DNA of 64,000 bases from Sipunculus nudus (Eukaryota > Annelida > Sipuncula > Golfingiida > Sipunculidae), in the NCBI GenBank assembly GCA_026874595.1, contig CM049311.1, positions 12,489,676-12,553,675 of the forward strand. Reading direction: 5' to 3'. The translations under genes and the position numbers were made by a program. The notes beneath the pieces are model-generated. The model saw only the letters and a program-made list of their open reading frames with translations, did no database searches and was not told the origin of the DNA. This document shows positions 1-13,663 of the stretch, piece by piece. Positions within the stretch are counted from its first letter, which is position 1. Each line of letters opens with the position of its first letter.

Positions 1-2431
1 CTTTGAACACTTCATAAGAAATATAGACACACACCTAGTACTGTAAAATAGTTCAGCCACTCATTTTCCCAAAGTTAATCATCATACAAACCAGCTCAAC
101 AAAGCCGTTAAAATGTTGATGCAAGTGTGTTCACAGCAGTGTCTGTCTCAAACGAGTGCATCTAAATTTAAACTATTTTACATGTAATGTTCGATAAGAT
201 ATATTAACTATTAAGAAGAAGCACTCTCTGTATGGTTCCGTTGGCAGGGTGCTGTAATTTATAGGGGTAACAATTTTTATGCCTCTCTTTGAAAAATCTT
301 TTCACAAACCATTTAAAAAATTATCAATGAGTCGAATTGGATATTCATAAACTTTTCTGTCATGGATATTATATATTTTATAAAATTAAAGAGTTCATTT
401 CTTACACACAAAGTTTTTAGACACCGAGAATGTTATGAATGTATATATTAAAAATATATATATATATATATTTTATCGTTAAATATCACAAATATTTAAC
501 AAGTATTTTGATTTGTTTGACAGAACCGGAGGTCCAATGATGCAGATGTTTGACTCTTTAGGTAAACATAAGATCATTTGACGGTCGTAGCAGGGGTCTC
601 GAAAATCGAGTGGTATCACGCCTCACTTAATGTGATAGATTAAGATTTGAGGAATCTTAATTTTTGCAACTCAATACGTCTTTTTTTTCATCGGCAAGAA
701 TCCCCTTGCAATCTCATTATGTGTACGTTCTTTAAGTCCCTTAATTAGTCTTGCCTTTATTGCTGTAAACCTACTATGGGTATTCTGTAATGGTAAGATT
801 ATTCCATCCACACACACCATCAAAAAAAGGCTAAAAATTAAGGCGTTTCAATATTGTTAAAGTTATAATAGCATGAAATACTAGAGAGAACTGGTCAACT
901 TAATCAAATAAATAAATTTCAATAAATTGAAAATAGGTATTACAATGTGCTGTTCAGGTTAACAATGTAATCGACTCAAAATAAAAATATCAAAGCCTTT
1001 CAGAATACTCCAAATAGGCTGTAACAAGAAATCACTAAGTACTAGAAGCACCCGTTAAAAATCCTCGGTTTTGCAAGATAGATAATGCTGTAATAAGCCG
1101 GAAGAGAATGAATAGCGCATATTTCAATCATGGGCTTTTTCCATTTAGCTTGCTATATGATATGCTTACTTGTACAGGAATTTCTTGAAAACTCCTTACC
1201 ATATAAACCCATTACATGAAGAATCCGAATACTTTGAAAAAAGTTCGACGAATTCATATGACTATGTAGCAATGTGAAAGCTTAAGAATACTTTTTTTAT
1301 AAATTGTTATCAGTTACCAGTTGAGGGTAATCTTAGGCATGATAAGAGACACAAGTTTGTCGGTTTAGGCACTTGCACGCGAAAATGCAAAGCATAGCTG
1401 CCATAGTGATAAGATAGGCCCAGGTAAATAGATTACAACAGGATTAAACATGTGTCTTGATCTTTTTTAATTGATCTTGAATAACAGATTTTTCATTTAT
1501 AATGAAAAATATTTATGAATGTAAAGATAAAAACGTACTTGTAAACCCATAGAAATTGTATCAAACGGTGATCGTTCTACATGACTCGATTTCCAGTGTG
1601 GACTTAACTGAGAATCCCTCGCATTGAAAGCATTTCCGTTTGAATAACTTTTTGTCTAGGTGTTATAATGGATACGGCGGTCAATGGGAATTATAGTGGA
1701 CTCGCAAGACCGCATACTGCACAAAACCTGCGGGCTCGGACAGAGCATGCTTTCTGGCAATTGTCTTTACGGGCCGGTGAACTGGAAACGAAGGCAAATC
1801 CCTGGAGGGGGGCTCCTGAAAAAGCGTGACATGCGTGATGGACCTTAAAGCAAACAAGAAAAAGGGCCAGATGAGGGTAAAATTTTTAGTTATGCAGCTT
1901 AAATATTTCCAGCAAAAGAAAACACTTGTCATAGAACAGAACATCGACGATTGCAGAATATGAAGGGTAAAGTCTGAGCGGTTCCATTAAAAAAAAAAAT
2001 CTCTTGAAAAGAACCAACTCCGTATTAATGATATAGGTTATCTTCTCTGGTAAGCTGTTATGTTTATTCACCAAGCTTTGTGCAATATTTAACAAATCTC
2101 ATGGTTTGTTTCATGTATTAAATGAAAAAAAAATGTTTCCCCTGTCTGATTCAACTGTTTGGAATGTGTATCTCTCATATTCCATACCAATAGGAAGCAT
2201 AACTTCTTTATCCGTAAGCATAGTGCATTTGTACTAATCATGTTTGTACTGGGTATTAAGTACATGAAGCTTTCAAGATGATTATCTGAAATGTCCGGGT
2301 TTTGGATGGAGAAAAAGGCTGTTCACTTTGTTAAATCAGCAACACATTACTTCCTTTGTTTCATTAAAATGGTCAATGTTACGATTTTTGACAACAGAAG
2401 ACCATAACATGTGCAAATGTATGAATAAAAG
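1..2431. other. AT-rich intergenic sequence, no gene seen
   Basis: Short chance frames only (for example on the minus strand at 1681-1944). No domain or splice-supported exon could be recognised on either strand. Confidence 0.5.
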
Positions 2432-2500
2432 GGATCTCCGGTAGCTCAGTGGCAGAACACCCGGCCGGAAATTGGACAGTCATTGGTGTAAATTTTCGTT
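2432..2500 (+). repeat. tRNA-like SINE head
   Basis: CCGGTAGCTCAGTGGCAGA is a good A box with the D-arm. The region where the B box should stand (ttggtgtaaattttcg) is decayed. Not a functional tRNA gene. Confidence 0.45.
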
Positions 2501-2735
2501 CGGTGTGAATAACTTTGGTGGTTTCGTGTTCTCTCTCTCTCTCATTTGGCATAAATTTCAGATAAAATTCAGAAAGAGCCGTTGTAAACGGGCTTTAACC
2601 ATGTGCACTTACGAATTTCATGTCCTGTCACTGTATAGTTTAGGACATTTGCATTTTAACTCCGAGGTATTAACTGTTTCTCATGTTCCACCGTTCATAC
2701 AAGGTAACGATAAACATGGATATTAAGTAACAAAC

Positions 2736-3014
2736 ACAATATGACTGCATGAGATCTCTTTTCGCTCTTCAGTTCTTGAGACACCGACACAACATTTGCT
2801 CTGTATAATCCTCCTGGCTTGAGATTTGTAAACTTTTCTTTGAATGACAATGTTGATTCTTTGCATATTCGTACCGTCACCACTCTATAATTGACATTCA
2901 TTAATGTCACTTTGTAGTAATCAACAATTACTGAACGAGCTGCGTACCACCAAGTAGCAACTAGGCTTGTGGTTGAAAGCGGATAGACCGAGACATACCT
3001 CGGAGGATCAGGCC
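2736..3014 (-). CDS. FN3-like exon, minus-strand array (exon C)
   Basis: 93 codons, phase 1-1, starting at an acceptor ccag|GG with GPDPPRYVSVYPLSTTSL, then DYYKVTLMNVNYRVV, FTNLKPGGLYRANVVSVS and SEKRS. It parallels the type C exon at 37128 (GPEPP..., TPGELY, VSVS, SEKR). The donor T|gtttgt is weak. The frame is intact. It is probably the third FN3 exon of the inverted paralogue. No EGF or later exon was found below 2.7 kb. Confidence 0.65.
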
Positions 3015-3459
3015 CTGGTAAACGAAAAATTAATCAAGCTCAAAGTTTGTATATACACACTGGAAAACAAAAATCTGTATTTGGTATGTTATAACTCATT
3101 GTTTAAAAAATTAATATTAGAAAATAAAAGGAAAGAAATCTCTGAAAACACTTGCAAGAAATAAATGATTTAGATATACCCGTATCCAAACAATCGTAAC
3201 TGACCAAGGGATTTTTCACATAATTATCAGGAGCAATGATAAAATACATTGAAATAAAAATACAATTTGTACAAAGAAAATTATGACACAAAGTCTCCTG
3301 ATCCAAACAATTATTTGGTTATTGTCTTCTCTGTTTTTAAGGACTTTAGTGACACCGGATATAAAAAAGGAAAAAACTAGTTGGTCAACACATGGCTCTT
3401 TGTATTGCTAATTGACATATAGTATATATATTTAGCAAAGTACGGAAGATGCTGCTTAC

Positions 3460-3715
3460 GCAGAATGATTGAATCTGATCCCGCCAAACTCTGCACTTCT
3501 GAAAATACAGTCACGACTTTAGCTGTGTACCGTTCTCCCTAGGTTAAATCACTGAATGTTTCATTGAATGGTTCTTTTTTTCCGGTGATGTTTCTCTCAG
3601 ATAGCACTGTGTTCGTGGCATTTTAGAAAATGACAATGTAGTAATCCATATATACTGTCGATGATGCTTCCCAGGTTACTGTTACGCTTGTGGTCAAAAT
3701 GATTTAATCTGAACA
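3460..3715 (-). pseudogene. FN3-like exon, minus-strand array (exon B), two stops
   Basis: Very close to exon A at 4068-4316: TTSVTVTWEASSTVYMDYYI, ERNITGKKEPFNETFSDLT, KVVTVFSEVQSLAG, and donor C|gtaagc. Two in-frame stops break it (TAA before NAT, TAG before GERY). The splice donor is still perfect, so the damage is recent relative to the duplication from exon A. Confidence 0.75.
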
Positions 3716-4067
3716 TTCCGTGGACAATGTGGCCCTCTCAATGCAACAAATCATTTACCTTGAAAGCCCACATTAAAAAAAATTGTACTTTGCCGCAGAT
3801 GATTCTCATTAAAAGTACAATAAAACTAAACAATGATGTAAAATAAAAGAAAATAGCTTTAAATATCCAAGGGTGTCTATCTCTACTGGTTTGAAATCTG
3901 AGTAAGATATATTTTATCATTGCAACAAGGTTTTAAGGAACATTAGATTTTCTGAAACCACAAAGCGTAATAAATACTTGATAAGGTACAACATGTGACT
4001 TTAAAAATAGAATTTTTCAATATACATCCTACGTAATGAAAATAAATATACTAGAGACGTCGCTTAC

Positions 4068-4316
4068 GCAGTGTGATTGAACCAGGTCTCCCCAAACTCT
4101 GCACTTCTGCAAATACAGTCACGACATCAGCTGTGTACCCTTCTCCCCAGGTTAGATCATTGAATGGTTCTTTTTTCCCGGTGATGTTTCTGTCAGCTAG
4201 CAGTGTGTTGGTGGCATTTTCTAAACTGACAATGTAGTAATCTATATATACTGTCGATGCTGCTTCCCAGGTTACCGTTACGCTTTCAGTCGAATTACGC
4301 AGGTTAAAAGTAATTA
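4068..4316 (-). CDS. FN3-like exon, minus-strand array (exon A)
   Basis: Reads RNSTESVTVTWEAASTVYID, then YYIVSLENATNTLLADRNIT, DVVTVFAEVQSLG and ITLR, ending with the donor C|gtaagc, as in the aGPCR FN3 exons. The 5' acceptor and first strand are not clear. It is one of three exons that run from 4.3 to 2.7 kb on the minus strand. It belongs to an inverted relative of the aGPCR whose other exons are not seen in this window. Confidence 0.65.
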
Positions 4317-4549
4317 GTCTCATAACGGTATTTCATAATTGCAAGCATGGCGTAAGCTTGAGTTTCCAGTGATACATGGAACTGAATGTATCTCGTTTCT
4401 CTCTTGACAGTCTCATCTTCGCATGAGAGATGTTTGATTTGGTCTGAATAAAGTTATATTAAAGTTTATATCAACCACGAGTTGGAGGTATTTCGTACAC
4501 GTCTGGAGACGGACGACTTGGCTATGGCGGACACCCGTTACACACACAT

Positions 4550-4551
<2 letters not shown>

Positions 4552-4598
<47 letters not shown>
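4552..4598. repeat. (TA)n microsatellite
   Basis: Pure TA run preceded by a short CA stretch. Similar AT runs stand at 450-472, 11385-11432, 22393-22441, 23301-23338 and 40808-40844. Confidence 0.9.
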
Positions 4599-4599
<1 letters not shown>

Positions 4600-5324
4600 G
4601 TATGTATGTAAGAAAAAATTAGGTTATGAAGCTCTCAACTGTATTTGTAAAACTGTATGTGTCATTTAATATAGTAATAATATTTCAAATTGCGCTTATG
4701 CTCAAGGCTTTCTTGTCAGTTTACACCTTTCCTTCTGCAGATAAACTGATATAAACAACGCTTGAAGATTTGAGGCAGATGTAGACAAATCAGTAGGATA
4801 GGCCAGTAGCCATACTGACAAAATGTGCGAAGAATCACTTAAATTGCAGTGAGCTGTCCTTCCCAAAAAGTCACAGTGATATTGAAAAACCGAGACACAT
4901 ATAAGAAACCCTACTATATTGTGAAAAGTGTAAGTGCATTTAATTGTATAACATTGCTTTCAATATTTCTACTCTTTAACATAGAATAGTCCATATGTAT
5001 TTGCTTGATCCTCATCCCTTATACCCAGATTCTTTGTGTGATTTAAAGTTATTACAGTCTCATTTTAATGACATTTCGTCAGTGTGTTGAGCTACCAATA
5101 TAAGCATAGCATGCCATAATACTTAGTTAAAGCTAAATAATATATTAAGTAAATATAAAATATTTTTTTACTAGTAGATGTTCTATAATGGTTAATATTA
5201 TGGATATTGCTGTCTCTTTAGTAGTCTGCATCTATTCAAGTTGAAGCGAGGACTTATATGCTAAAAAATCCAATTAGCATTGTGCCAAAGGCAGATATGA
5301 AACTGAAGTAACTTTATTTGACAG

Positions 5325-7565
5325 GGTTGTCCAGGAAAAGGATTCGTCAAGGCAATTGTGAACAAACTGGCGTCAACAAACCTTGCAAAGACCTTCAATT
5401 TCAATGGATTTGGACACCATAAAATTGCAAGGAGTGAGCAAATAATCAATGCGTTAATTTTTATTTTTAATGCAAAAATATTTCATCTTCTTTCATATAG
5501 ATAATATTAAGATTCTACTAATGTGCACCAACCAACATGCTTGTACCTGATCAATTTAATTCAGCCATTATGTTTTTATGTCACTGGCTTGTTTGTTACC
5601 CTCAATACTTTTATCACATTCCGCCTGGTTACATTCTTGATTTCTCTCATTTTAATAGTAATCTAAATGAATGTCCAAAGTTATGACTATTATTTTTTCG
5701 GTTTTAACAGAACCATTTCTATTAACATTTCTACAAACAATCTTTGTTCTCTTAATTTTTAAAAGAACAATTTTGCTCACAGTGTCTTCTTCTCACTAGA
5801 TGTTTGTCTATCCTGAATATTTATGCTGGTCTAATATGACAAAAAGGGACCCCTTTCAGTTTTATGGCGCAAGGTAGAAATGACTAAATGAATACATGTT
5901 TTTATTCAGTTATTCATAGTTGGTATGGAATAGTGTTACGAAATAACATTTATCGATACAAATAACCTTATCAGCATAAACACTTTTAAAAATGCCCGAC
6001 CAACTTTTTATATAATGCCCTTATCACATTTGCAATTTCACTATGAATATATTCCATTATAAATTTGGGTTAAATGTCAAAGACAAAGCACTAATTCTTC
6101 AATAACAAATGCAAATATTTCCTTTAAGTTTAATTTATTTAATTATTTTGATGGATTCATTTGTTGAAAGAGACCATCGGTGCCACCTATGATTTAATTG
6201 AATATGATTTAATCAGCGTCTGATGAGACTGGCAATTGACATTCGGGTGACCATTTGGCTCTGAACCAATATTCAGTTGTATTTAGTAAAAAAATCTGCT
6301 GCCCTATTTAGCATGGACAGCTTTATCTGTTAAATAAGGCTAGTACTGCCATGATTTATTATTAACATTTCTGCAATAATTTCTTAGGTAACATAGTTCA
6401 TTAAAGATGTGATAACAAAAGTACAGTTCTCTTCTAATTGGTCCATTTTGATTTTATTTTTCAATATTTCATAAGATTTGCTATGTTCTCTTGGATATTT
6501 TTTATAGACTGCACCAGACTAGAGCCACCACCTGCAGTTTATTTTTACACAGGTTATATGATTGGCTTGAAATGTGCAGTGATCAAAGATAGATTTATCT
6601 ATTAAGATCACATTCGTGGGAAAACACCCATATTCAAAATCAGGATAAACGTAATTTAAAAATTAATATTACACCAATAAATAATGAATCATTTTAAATC
6701 TGGCACAGTGTTGTGCTGATGGTATGCATTTTTGTAATTGTCAGCCATTTTCATATGATAGTTTGATATTTTAAACAATTTAAAATCATTCAATGTCACT
6801 AATTGGAGCACCAAGTAACAGCAGCCTATGACTTTATTTCAAAACTGTTTGTTTTCCTCTACCATGCTTCTTTCCGGTTTAAAAATAAAATTCAAAATCT
6901 TATAATAAATCAAACTTTAAAAAATTTCAGTTTTTTAGCTAGACGAATTTAAACATAATAGAGGAAAACCCGGGAAAAAAGTTTGTGAGATATTGTCATA
7001 CAATTTAATATTAGCCCGGTAAAACTAAAAAAAGGGATTAAATAGGTTATTACTTCAAAATTGTAAATGTTGGAATATCAAATGAAAATAATTAAAAATT
7101 TAACAAAAATGTATGTCATACGAACAATCACTGCACCCACTTTACAATTATGTAAACTTGATGGGAGTTTTTGCATTGAATGCTACCTTAAATTATATTT
7201 CTTTTTTATTTTGACAAATTAAATAGTTATTTGAGACTTGTGGCCTGGGCCAGCAAGAAATGCATTTTGATCAGGAAGATACTCCTACCATTTTTATGCA
7301 AAGTTTGAACCAGCCTGACAATCATGTTTTAATAAATATGACTTACAGTTAATTGTTGGGTATCATGTGATGTTTGTCAACTGAGCGTCATGAAAATTGA
7401 TCATAAAAGTAAGAAACATGAATAATAACACACATTTGTTGTTTCTAACTGAATGCTATGTTCTATTTTCCAGATGCAACATGGCGAAATGCGGTCACGT
7501 CTAATCCCAGTGAAAGGGAAGGATATAGTTCTAAGAAGGAATTTATATGGTATAGATATACCTGA
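5325..7565 (+). CDS. 3' end of a DUF4806-like gene (two exons)
   Basis: Exon 5325-5433 encodes GCPGKGFVKAIVNKLASTNL and AKTFNFNGFGHHKIAR, ending in phase 1 at a|gtgagc. The pattern LA..FN..G...K.A fits the DUF4806 domain of metazoan proteins of unknown function. It joins in frame to 7474-7565 (ttttccag acceptor), which gives NATWRNAVTSNPSEREGYSS, then KKEFIWYRYT and a stop. AATAAA follows at about 7590. Upstream exons were not found, so the gene is partial or a relict. The domain is recognised from memory of the pattern. The function is unknown. Confidence 0.42.
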
Positions 7566-7699
7566 ACCTGAAGTTGTGACTTTAAACAATAAAATAAATG
7601 TTTGAACAAATATGTTCTTTCTTATATTTATGTTACAGCCAGCTGCGCAGATGTTGTGTACATGATATTGTATTGATTTCAGGCCATATTGGTTAATGC

Positions 7700-7860
7700 C
7701 TTACAGTTGGCCCAACGTCTGAAATATATTGGGCAACCGTTGGTTTTGAATGTCGAGCAACTGTTGGGCCAATAAGCAGAATAACGTTAGCTCAACGTTA
7801 GCAAACAACGTTGGGCCAACAAAACAAGAAATGTTGGCCCAACGTGGTTGTGTTATCTGG
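7700..7860. repeat. Cluster of gttgggccaac palindromes
   Basis: At least six forms of the motif (gttggcccaacg, actgttgggccaat, aacgttgggccaac, gttggcccaacg and shorter) in 150 bp, in both orientations. Such motif clusters occur as short dispersed repeats. The ORF across it is a by-product. Confidence 0.5.
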
Positions 7861-7869
7861 GACATTCCT

Positions 7870-9100
7870 CAGTCAGGTGCGCAACGATTACGTGGCCTTG
7901 TTGCCAGGCGAACGTTCTGTGGTTTTACACATTATTAACACTGGTATGGGTTTTATATAATAAGCATACGTTCTATTTATCTTAGTTTTACACGGCACTT
8001 TCGGATTTTAAGATAAAAAAAGATCTCCAAGGAAAGCCGATATCATTTGTCAAGGGGTCAAACTTGCGAATGGCTACAATGTCTACTGTTGGAATATAGG
8101 TTAAATCAGAAGAGGGAGACTTAGAGGAAAAACAGAGATTTTGATATCAGTATTCTTGTGTTTAGTTACCCGAATACATATGGCACTGGATACATATCTA
8201 TTCTATATTTTCCCTAGGGACGTACTTAATTAAACTCGAACGAGTGTCAATCCGCGACGCGTATCACAAAGATCATGGCGTTTTGTTCCTTTTTGTAAAT
8301 AATGCTATCATTTATTCTGAGTTTCTGTATCACATTTTAAAGAAATTAGCTACAGGCCGTATTGCAGAATAGCTGGTAACAATGACAAGGTTTCACAGCG
8401 GTTTTCATGACGGTCATGGTGAAAACAACAAACGACAGAGGAGAAAGACATGGCCGGAACAGGGCAGACATAGGAACGGAACAATTCTTGTTACTTTATT
8501 ATATGTTATTATTTTTACAAGCAATGATCTTGGCCAAAACAAGCAATATTGAGGTAGAGACAAACAGACAAAAATAGAACATTGTAAAACCTCTGATACG
8601 CAAGTAATACAATTACATCTTTGTTCACTCGGAGTTCACGGGATCTGTTTTTATGATTAGTAGAAACAATATCTGCCAGAAATATAAACAAAAACATGTT
8701 CTTCGTCCTCTTTATTGTAAGGAGCACTGTTTGGTCTGTAGGCTGATGGCACTTTCAATATAAATAAACATTTTATTCCTCTATAAATTGAATAAGACTG
8801 GATGATAACAGGTCAATAAATTAATAAATAATTTATGTCTCAAGGTGAATGTGAATACTGCAAATGCATAACATTTCTTCAAAACCTACATAGTGGTTTT
8901 CAACAATATCTGTTTTATCTCCCGCTATAAATCCGAAATTTCAAAGCAAACCATCCCGGTACACGAACATACTATCTTTCATTGATCCATTTTATACATT
9001 GTTATGGTTCTCTGTGTGAGTTAAGACAGTCCACGTGTCTGTTTACCGTAACAAGACTCCGTTACCAGAGTTTCAATCCTGAGCATGCGAGACAACTCCC
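7870..9100. other. Intergenic sequence, nothing recognised
   Basis: Only chance frames. No repeat with clear borders was found. Confidence 0.5.
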
Positions 9101-11396
9101 AAACAAGGAGAAGAAATATGAAAGAAGAAACAAAGAAGAGTCACCTGTCTGAAGTTTGAAAAATCTTAGTTTGTGTAGTATTTCGGTACGGGTCGCGTGC
9201 GCGATAAGTTTTTGTTAGCGCTTATGATCGCATCCGGTGCCAGCTTATTTCCGTTCATGAATAGGGGTTACCAAACGGTATTAAAACGAAATATTGGCAA
9301 ATACCGTAACATTTTATGCAGAGCAAATTATATCGCATATATATTATGCCTGGTATATGAACAGGTCGCTTTAAGTAGTATCTGACGGACTAACTGCATC
9401 GATAAGGTGATCTTTCATTTTTCAGAAATGTTTATGCACTCTTATTTTCTGTATGTCAACCCAAACGTTTTAGACAGGTATATTTTGGCACTTCTTTTAG
9501 TTATTGTATATTGTTGGAAAATTTGGCGTCTCCATAGTTTGGTTATGGTATAAGGATTCAATCATTTTGTTTTCGTTATGATATATACCTCATGCCCAGT
9601 ATTGACGCTTGGGTTTAATGTTTATCAAGATAAGAATTGTCGTTCCATTAAGTTAGTTTACTCCAAGATACGATAAACAGTATCATTATTGAAGCCGATA
9701 AGAGACTGTATTAGTTCCAGGTATGTCCGCCAGATAGCAGCACTTCTTTCAGATCAATTCTCTCAGAATACGCGTTTCCGGAGATCGTAGAGATCTGAGG
9801 TTATTAAAATGCACAATAGACCTTACTCCTGCGGTAGAGATCACCAAGCAACCACGCAAGAATTCAGGGCTTTACCGAAGGCACTGATTTCGGCTGCTTG
9901 AGTTCGACTGCGTGGAAACGTCCAGGCAATTGAAACACCACACAAGAATCACTCAACATTACGTTTTTATTAAAAATTATTTATTCTCCTGTCACCGAGG
10001 TCACTGCAGCAACAATAACTTACAAAATGGGACATGACACAGTGTCATACGCAACGCGGTTTCGGAAAACATTGAGGATAAATACAAACCACCTACCTTT
10101 TATAAGTATAAGATGATTTGAACTTGTATCGTTACATGCACATTCCGATTTCATACAGATATTTTAACAATGTTTGGTAGCACAGCTCACTGTGCACATT
10201 TAAAAGATAATAATATGGTTCATTTCAATCTGGTATCCATGAATTTGTATGTATTCAATATGCATTCATGCCAGTTCCGTTGCGGAAACAAGTTTCAAAC
10301 CCTAATATTAAAAGCGTTTCTTTGGGCTATTACAGTAAAATTAAGATTAATGTACCCGCCTTGCTTGGTCTTGGTATTGTGATATATCAGCTTAGCTACC
10401 CACGGTGTGTCATACGATGTATTACAAACACTTTGGGGACTTGTGAAGTCATGCAAGAGACGTTTGTACATTTCAGTGCTCCGGGCAGATGACATGTTGG
10501 ACATGTACATTTCAAAAATGTATTTTTAACTTTAAACAGTTTCCTCAGGTGGCTTGAGGTATACTGGGCAGATTCTCTGCATAATGGCGTTTGTAACGTA
10601 TAGGCAGGGGGAATAATTGTATATTTTCATGACATAGCGTCTGATAAAAGACGCAAGGGCACCACGAGGAAACGATTGCAAAATATAAATGTTGATATTC
10701 TAGTAAGCAAGGGTATAAAAAAATCCTCCGATGTGTAAAACGTTTTAACTGCCTGAACATTTGTTGCTTTTATACTCACACAGTCAAAAACCCGTGGTTA
10801 ATCTAACCTCCTTTACCAGGGAGCATGGGTCTCCGGACATGCGTAATTATGAATACTTTTTTAAGTTAAGCATTGAATGTAAATCGTTTAATTTTTTGGA
10901 CAAAGATAATATATTTTATTTAGAAACAGTACCAAACAAATCCCCAAAGAGCTTAAGTACCTGATTCTGAACCAACGATGGCAAGCTGGGTAAAGAGTTT
11001 ATGCATGGTATAGTGGTTTCCTGTTTTACATATATCTCTTTATTTTCTTAAAATATTGCAATATTATTTCTCTTATTTATTATATCTTATATAATTTAGT
11101 ATTTCATATTATATTTAGGGAATAAATCATTATCAAACTTGTTTTATTTTATCGTGTACAGTAATGCTTTTATATATCCCTGAATATATTCAAGTCACAA
11201 TATTAAACAAGCAACATACAAATATTGGTCTTGCTTTAGTTGAGGGTACGGTACGGAAGAAAGCAAATATATTAACCCTGGTAGATCAACACATACGCTT
11301 TTCAAGCAGAGATCCTTTTACATACCTCTCATTCCACTCCCTGGTCGCAACTGCCCCGGAGCTTATGTTGTACAAATGAAATGACTATATATATAA

Positions 11397-11428
<32 letters not shown>

Positions 11429-12245
11429 AAATATGACCCCAATGCGTATGTTTGAGAGAGCTATGGATCATACGATTCCACGGCATGAATGTTCTTTGGA
11501 TTTGAACGATTGAGATAACACAAACACGGCATGACAAATATGTTGCTTCATTACGTTTTCTACTGTTAATTACCCCTCCCCTTCTGTCTAAAGTTGTATA
11601 AGAATAGGCTCTCCCAATGCGAGACGACATGTCTCATTATATTATGTTTTTCTTTGAGGCGTTGATGACAAAAAGATAAATAAAATACTACTATACACCA
11701 TAATATTTCCCATCAGATATAACTTCAGCAAGAATACTATTTGAAACAAAAAGCACTTATTTTTCCAAATCCTTAACGTGAATCGTATAATTCCATGTAC
11801 AATACATAATAGTTGCAATATTCTTAATCGGTACATCGAGTTTTTCTACAACCCTGGATTAGCTGTCTTCTTGGCCGCAGCCAACTGACGCTTTTTGCAT
11901 CCTGTCATTAAGTCTCCAGTGACGTTTGTTTGAACAGTGCTTGCTTAAAGGCGCGTGACCAGGAAGTAAATATTATATATAGTAAAAACTGAAGTGTTCA
12001 TTATAAAAGAAAGACAATGTTATCTCAACACACAAAATAAACAAAAGGGCTCAATTCCGAGTCATTAAGGGTGCATAGTGTGTTTGATTTCTTTTCCATT
12101 TTAGTCCAATGTCGGGAATTAGTGAAATATGAGGTATATTAGTTCAGAAGCGGTTTGTAGGACCAAAGTGAAGTACAAAGATTTAAGGTGCTTTAATTGA
12201 TAATTTTCAAAATCGAACTATCGTCATTAACTTACATCGGGAAAA

Positions 12246-12318
12246 ATGAGAAGACTTTGGAGTGTCCTTTACATTGGCACGATGCTTATGTTGGTTTCAA
12301 GCAGTATAACACCTTCAG
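12246..12318 (+). CDS. Signal-peptide exon of aGPCR paralogue, copy 1
   Basis: Encodes MRRLWSVLYIGTMLMLVSSS and ends in phase 1 at TCAG|gtaggg, the same frame and length (73 nt) as exon 1 of the main gene. The upstream 800 bp (from about 11434) resembles 29415-30387. The only coding-like sequence of this copy downstream is a decayed FN3 piece at about 14190-14330. It may be a relict of a duplicated gene or an alternative first exon of the main gene, since its donor phase fits the FN3 exons. Confidence 0.65.
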
Positions 12319-13190
12319 GTAGGGTGCTATCTACGAACAGTTTGATAACCCACATTAAATCCCTTATTTTCCACAAATTTGTAAGATAAGAAATTATAGG
12401 ATAATATCGTCTAATACGTCAATTTGAAATGGTGGCTTATGATTTAATGAGCCGGGAAGGGCGTCAGAATATTGCTTATATATGTACATTGTGTTTAGGA
12501 AAAGGGCTGTGGATTTATTATCATATTAACAGCAGAGAAAACATCGTGGCACATAAACATAAGCACACTGCATGATCAAAAGGGAAACATTTGACTTATT
12601 CTATAATGTTTGGAGTATTTTATTGGTATATATCTTCATCAGCCATATACCTCTATTTTCCCTCTGTTTGATAGGAACGCTTCATCTGTCTCAAAATGGT
12701 TCTGAACAAATAATGGCCATATAGTGTTTTAATTTATGTATATTGACTCCTTAGCCAAGCTATAGGATTTTTTTGTAGTTATTTGTCCCTTTTTAATCAA
12801 AATATTATATTTTTATTTTATTAATATAAAACTATAAGATAGCCGTGTTTCGTGAAAGGCCAGAAATGATGAATTTCGAAACTGATCGGAACATTTTAAG
12901 CAACTGTTTTTGCCCGATTTTTTTTCTCCAAAATGGCAGAATTAAATAAATCTGTTAAATGCCGATCATTTATAAGAAAAAATTAACCAAATGTAATACA
13001 CCTCTGAGCTATATAACATTATGGCTCCGTTTGATTTTCATTAAAAATTACAAGTAAGTAATCTAAAGCAAAATAAATCTAAATCGCCCAAAGACATTCG
13101 CATGTAAAAAATAAAACCTTATGACAGTGCATCTGATGTATGTATGTAGGTGTATATATCAATGGAAATGGTACACGCAGAAAAGTAGGT

Positions 13191-13268
13191 TCACTGACGG
13201 TCGCAATCGAACCCTCGATCTTTCGATTTCTGGTCGGGGTCCTTACCACTTAGCTACGCCAGATTCCC
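13191..13268 (-). repeat. tRNA-derived SINE remnant
   Basis: On the minus strand: GTAGCTAAGTGGTAAGGACC (A-box-like) followed after about 30 nt by GAGGGTTCGATTGC (B-box-like). Spacing fits a tRNA head, but the acceptor stem pairs poorly, so it is a SINE piece, not a tRNA gene. Confidence 0.5.
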
Positions 13269-13599
13269 TTCCCCTCTGTGTATTTGCATACTTTTATAGG
13301 AACTGCATAGTGACGTCACGGTATAGACGTAATAGTCTCACCCACTACATGTGTCGGCATGGCGACTTTGCATGCAGCAGGGAGAACTAATGGCCTAATA
13401 TGGTGTGTTGCATAAATTATATATAGATGTATGGATAGCCATGCTGGTTCATTGTTTATAGATGCAAGTGCTATTCACAGAAACGTCGGTTCCCTGACGT
13501 TGGGATATGAACCGAGCACAGTGACGTCTCCTTCATCTCCCTGGTGCATGCAAGTTCTTCGTGCCGACACATGTAGTGGTTGAGACTTTGACGTTACTA

Positions 13600-13663
13600 C
13601 CTGTGGATTCGAACCCACAATCTGTGATACACAAGTAAGACGTTCTACCCGCCTCACTAATTA
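13600..13663 (-). repeat. tRNA-derived SINE remnant
   Basis: On the minus strand: TTAGTGAGGCGGGTAGAACG, then GTGGGTTCGAATCC (perfect B box). It lies in the copy-1 intron and is similar to the remnant at 13850. Confidence 0.55.

Noticed and set aside
7750-7938. Plus-strand frame with WANKQNNVSSTLANNVGPTKQ
   Set aside because: It is a reading of the gttgggccaac motif cluster.
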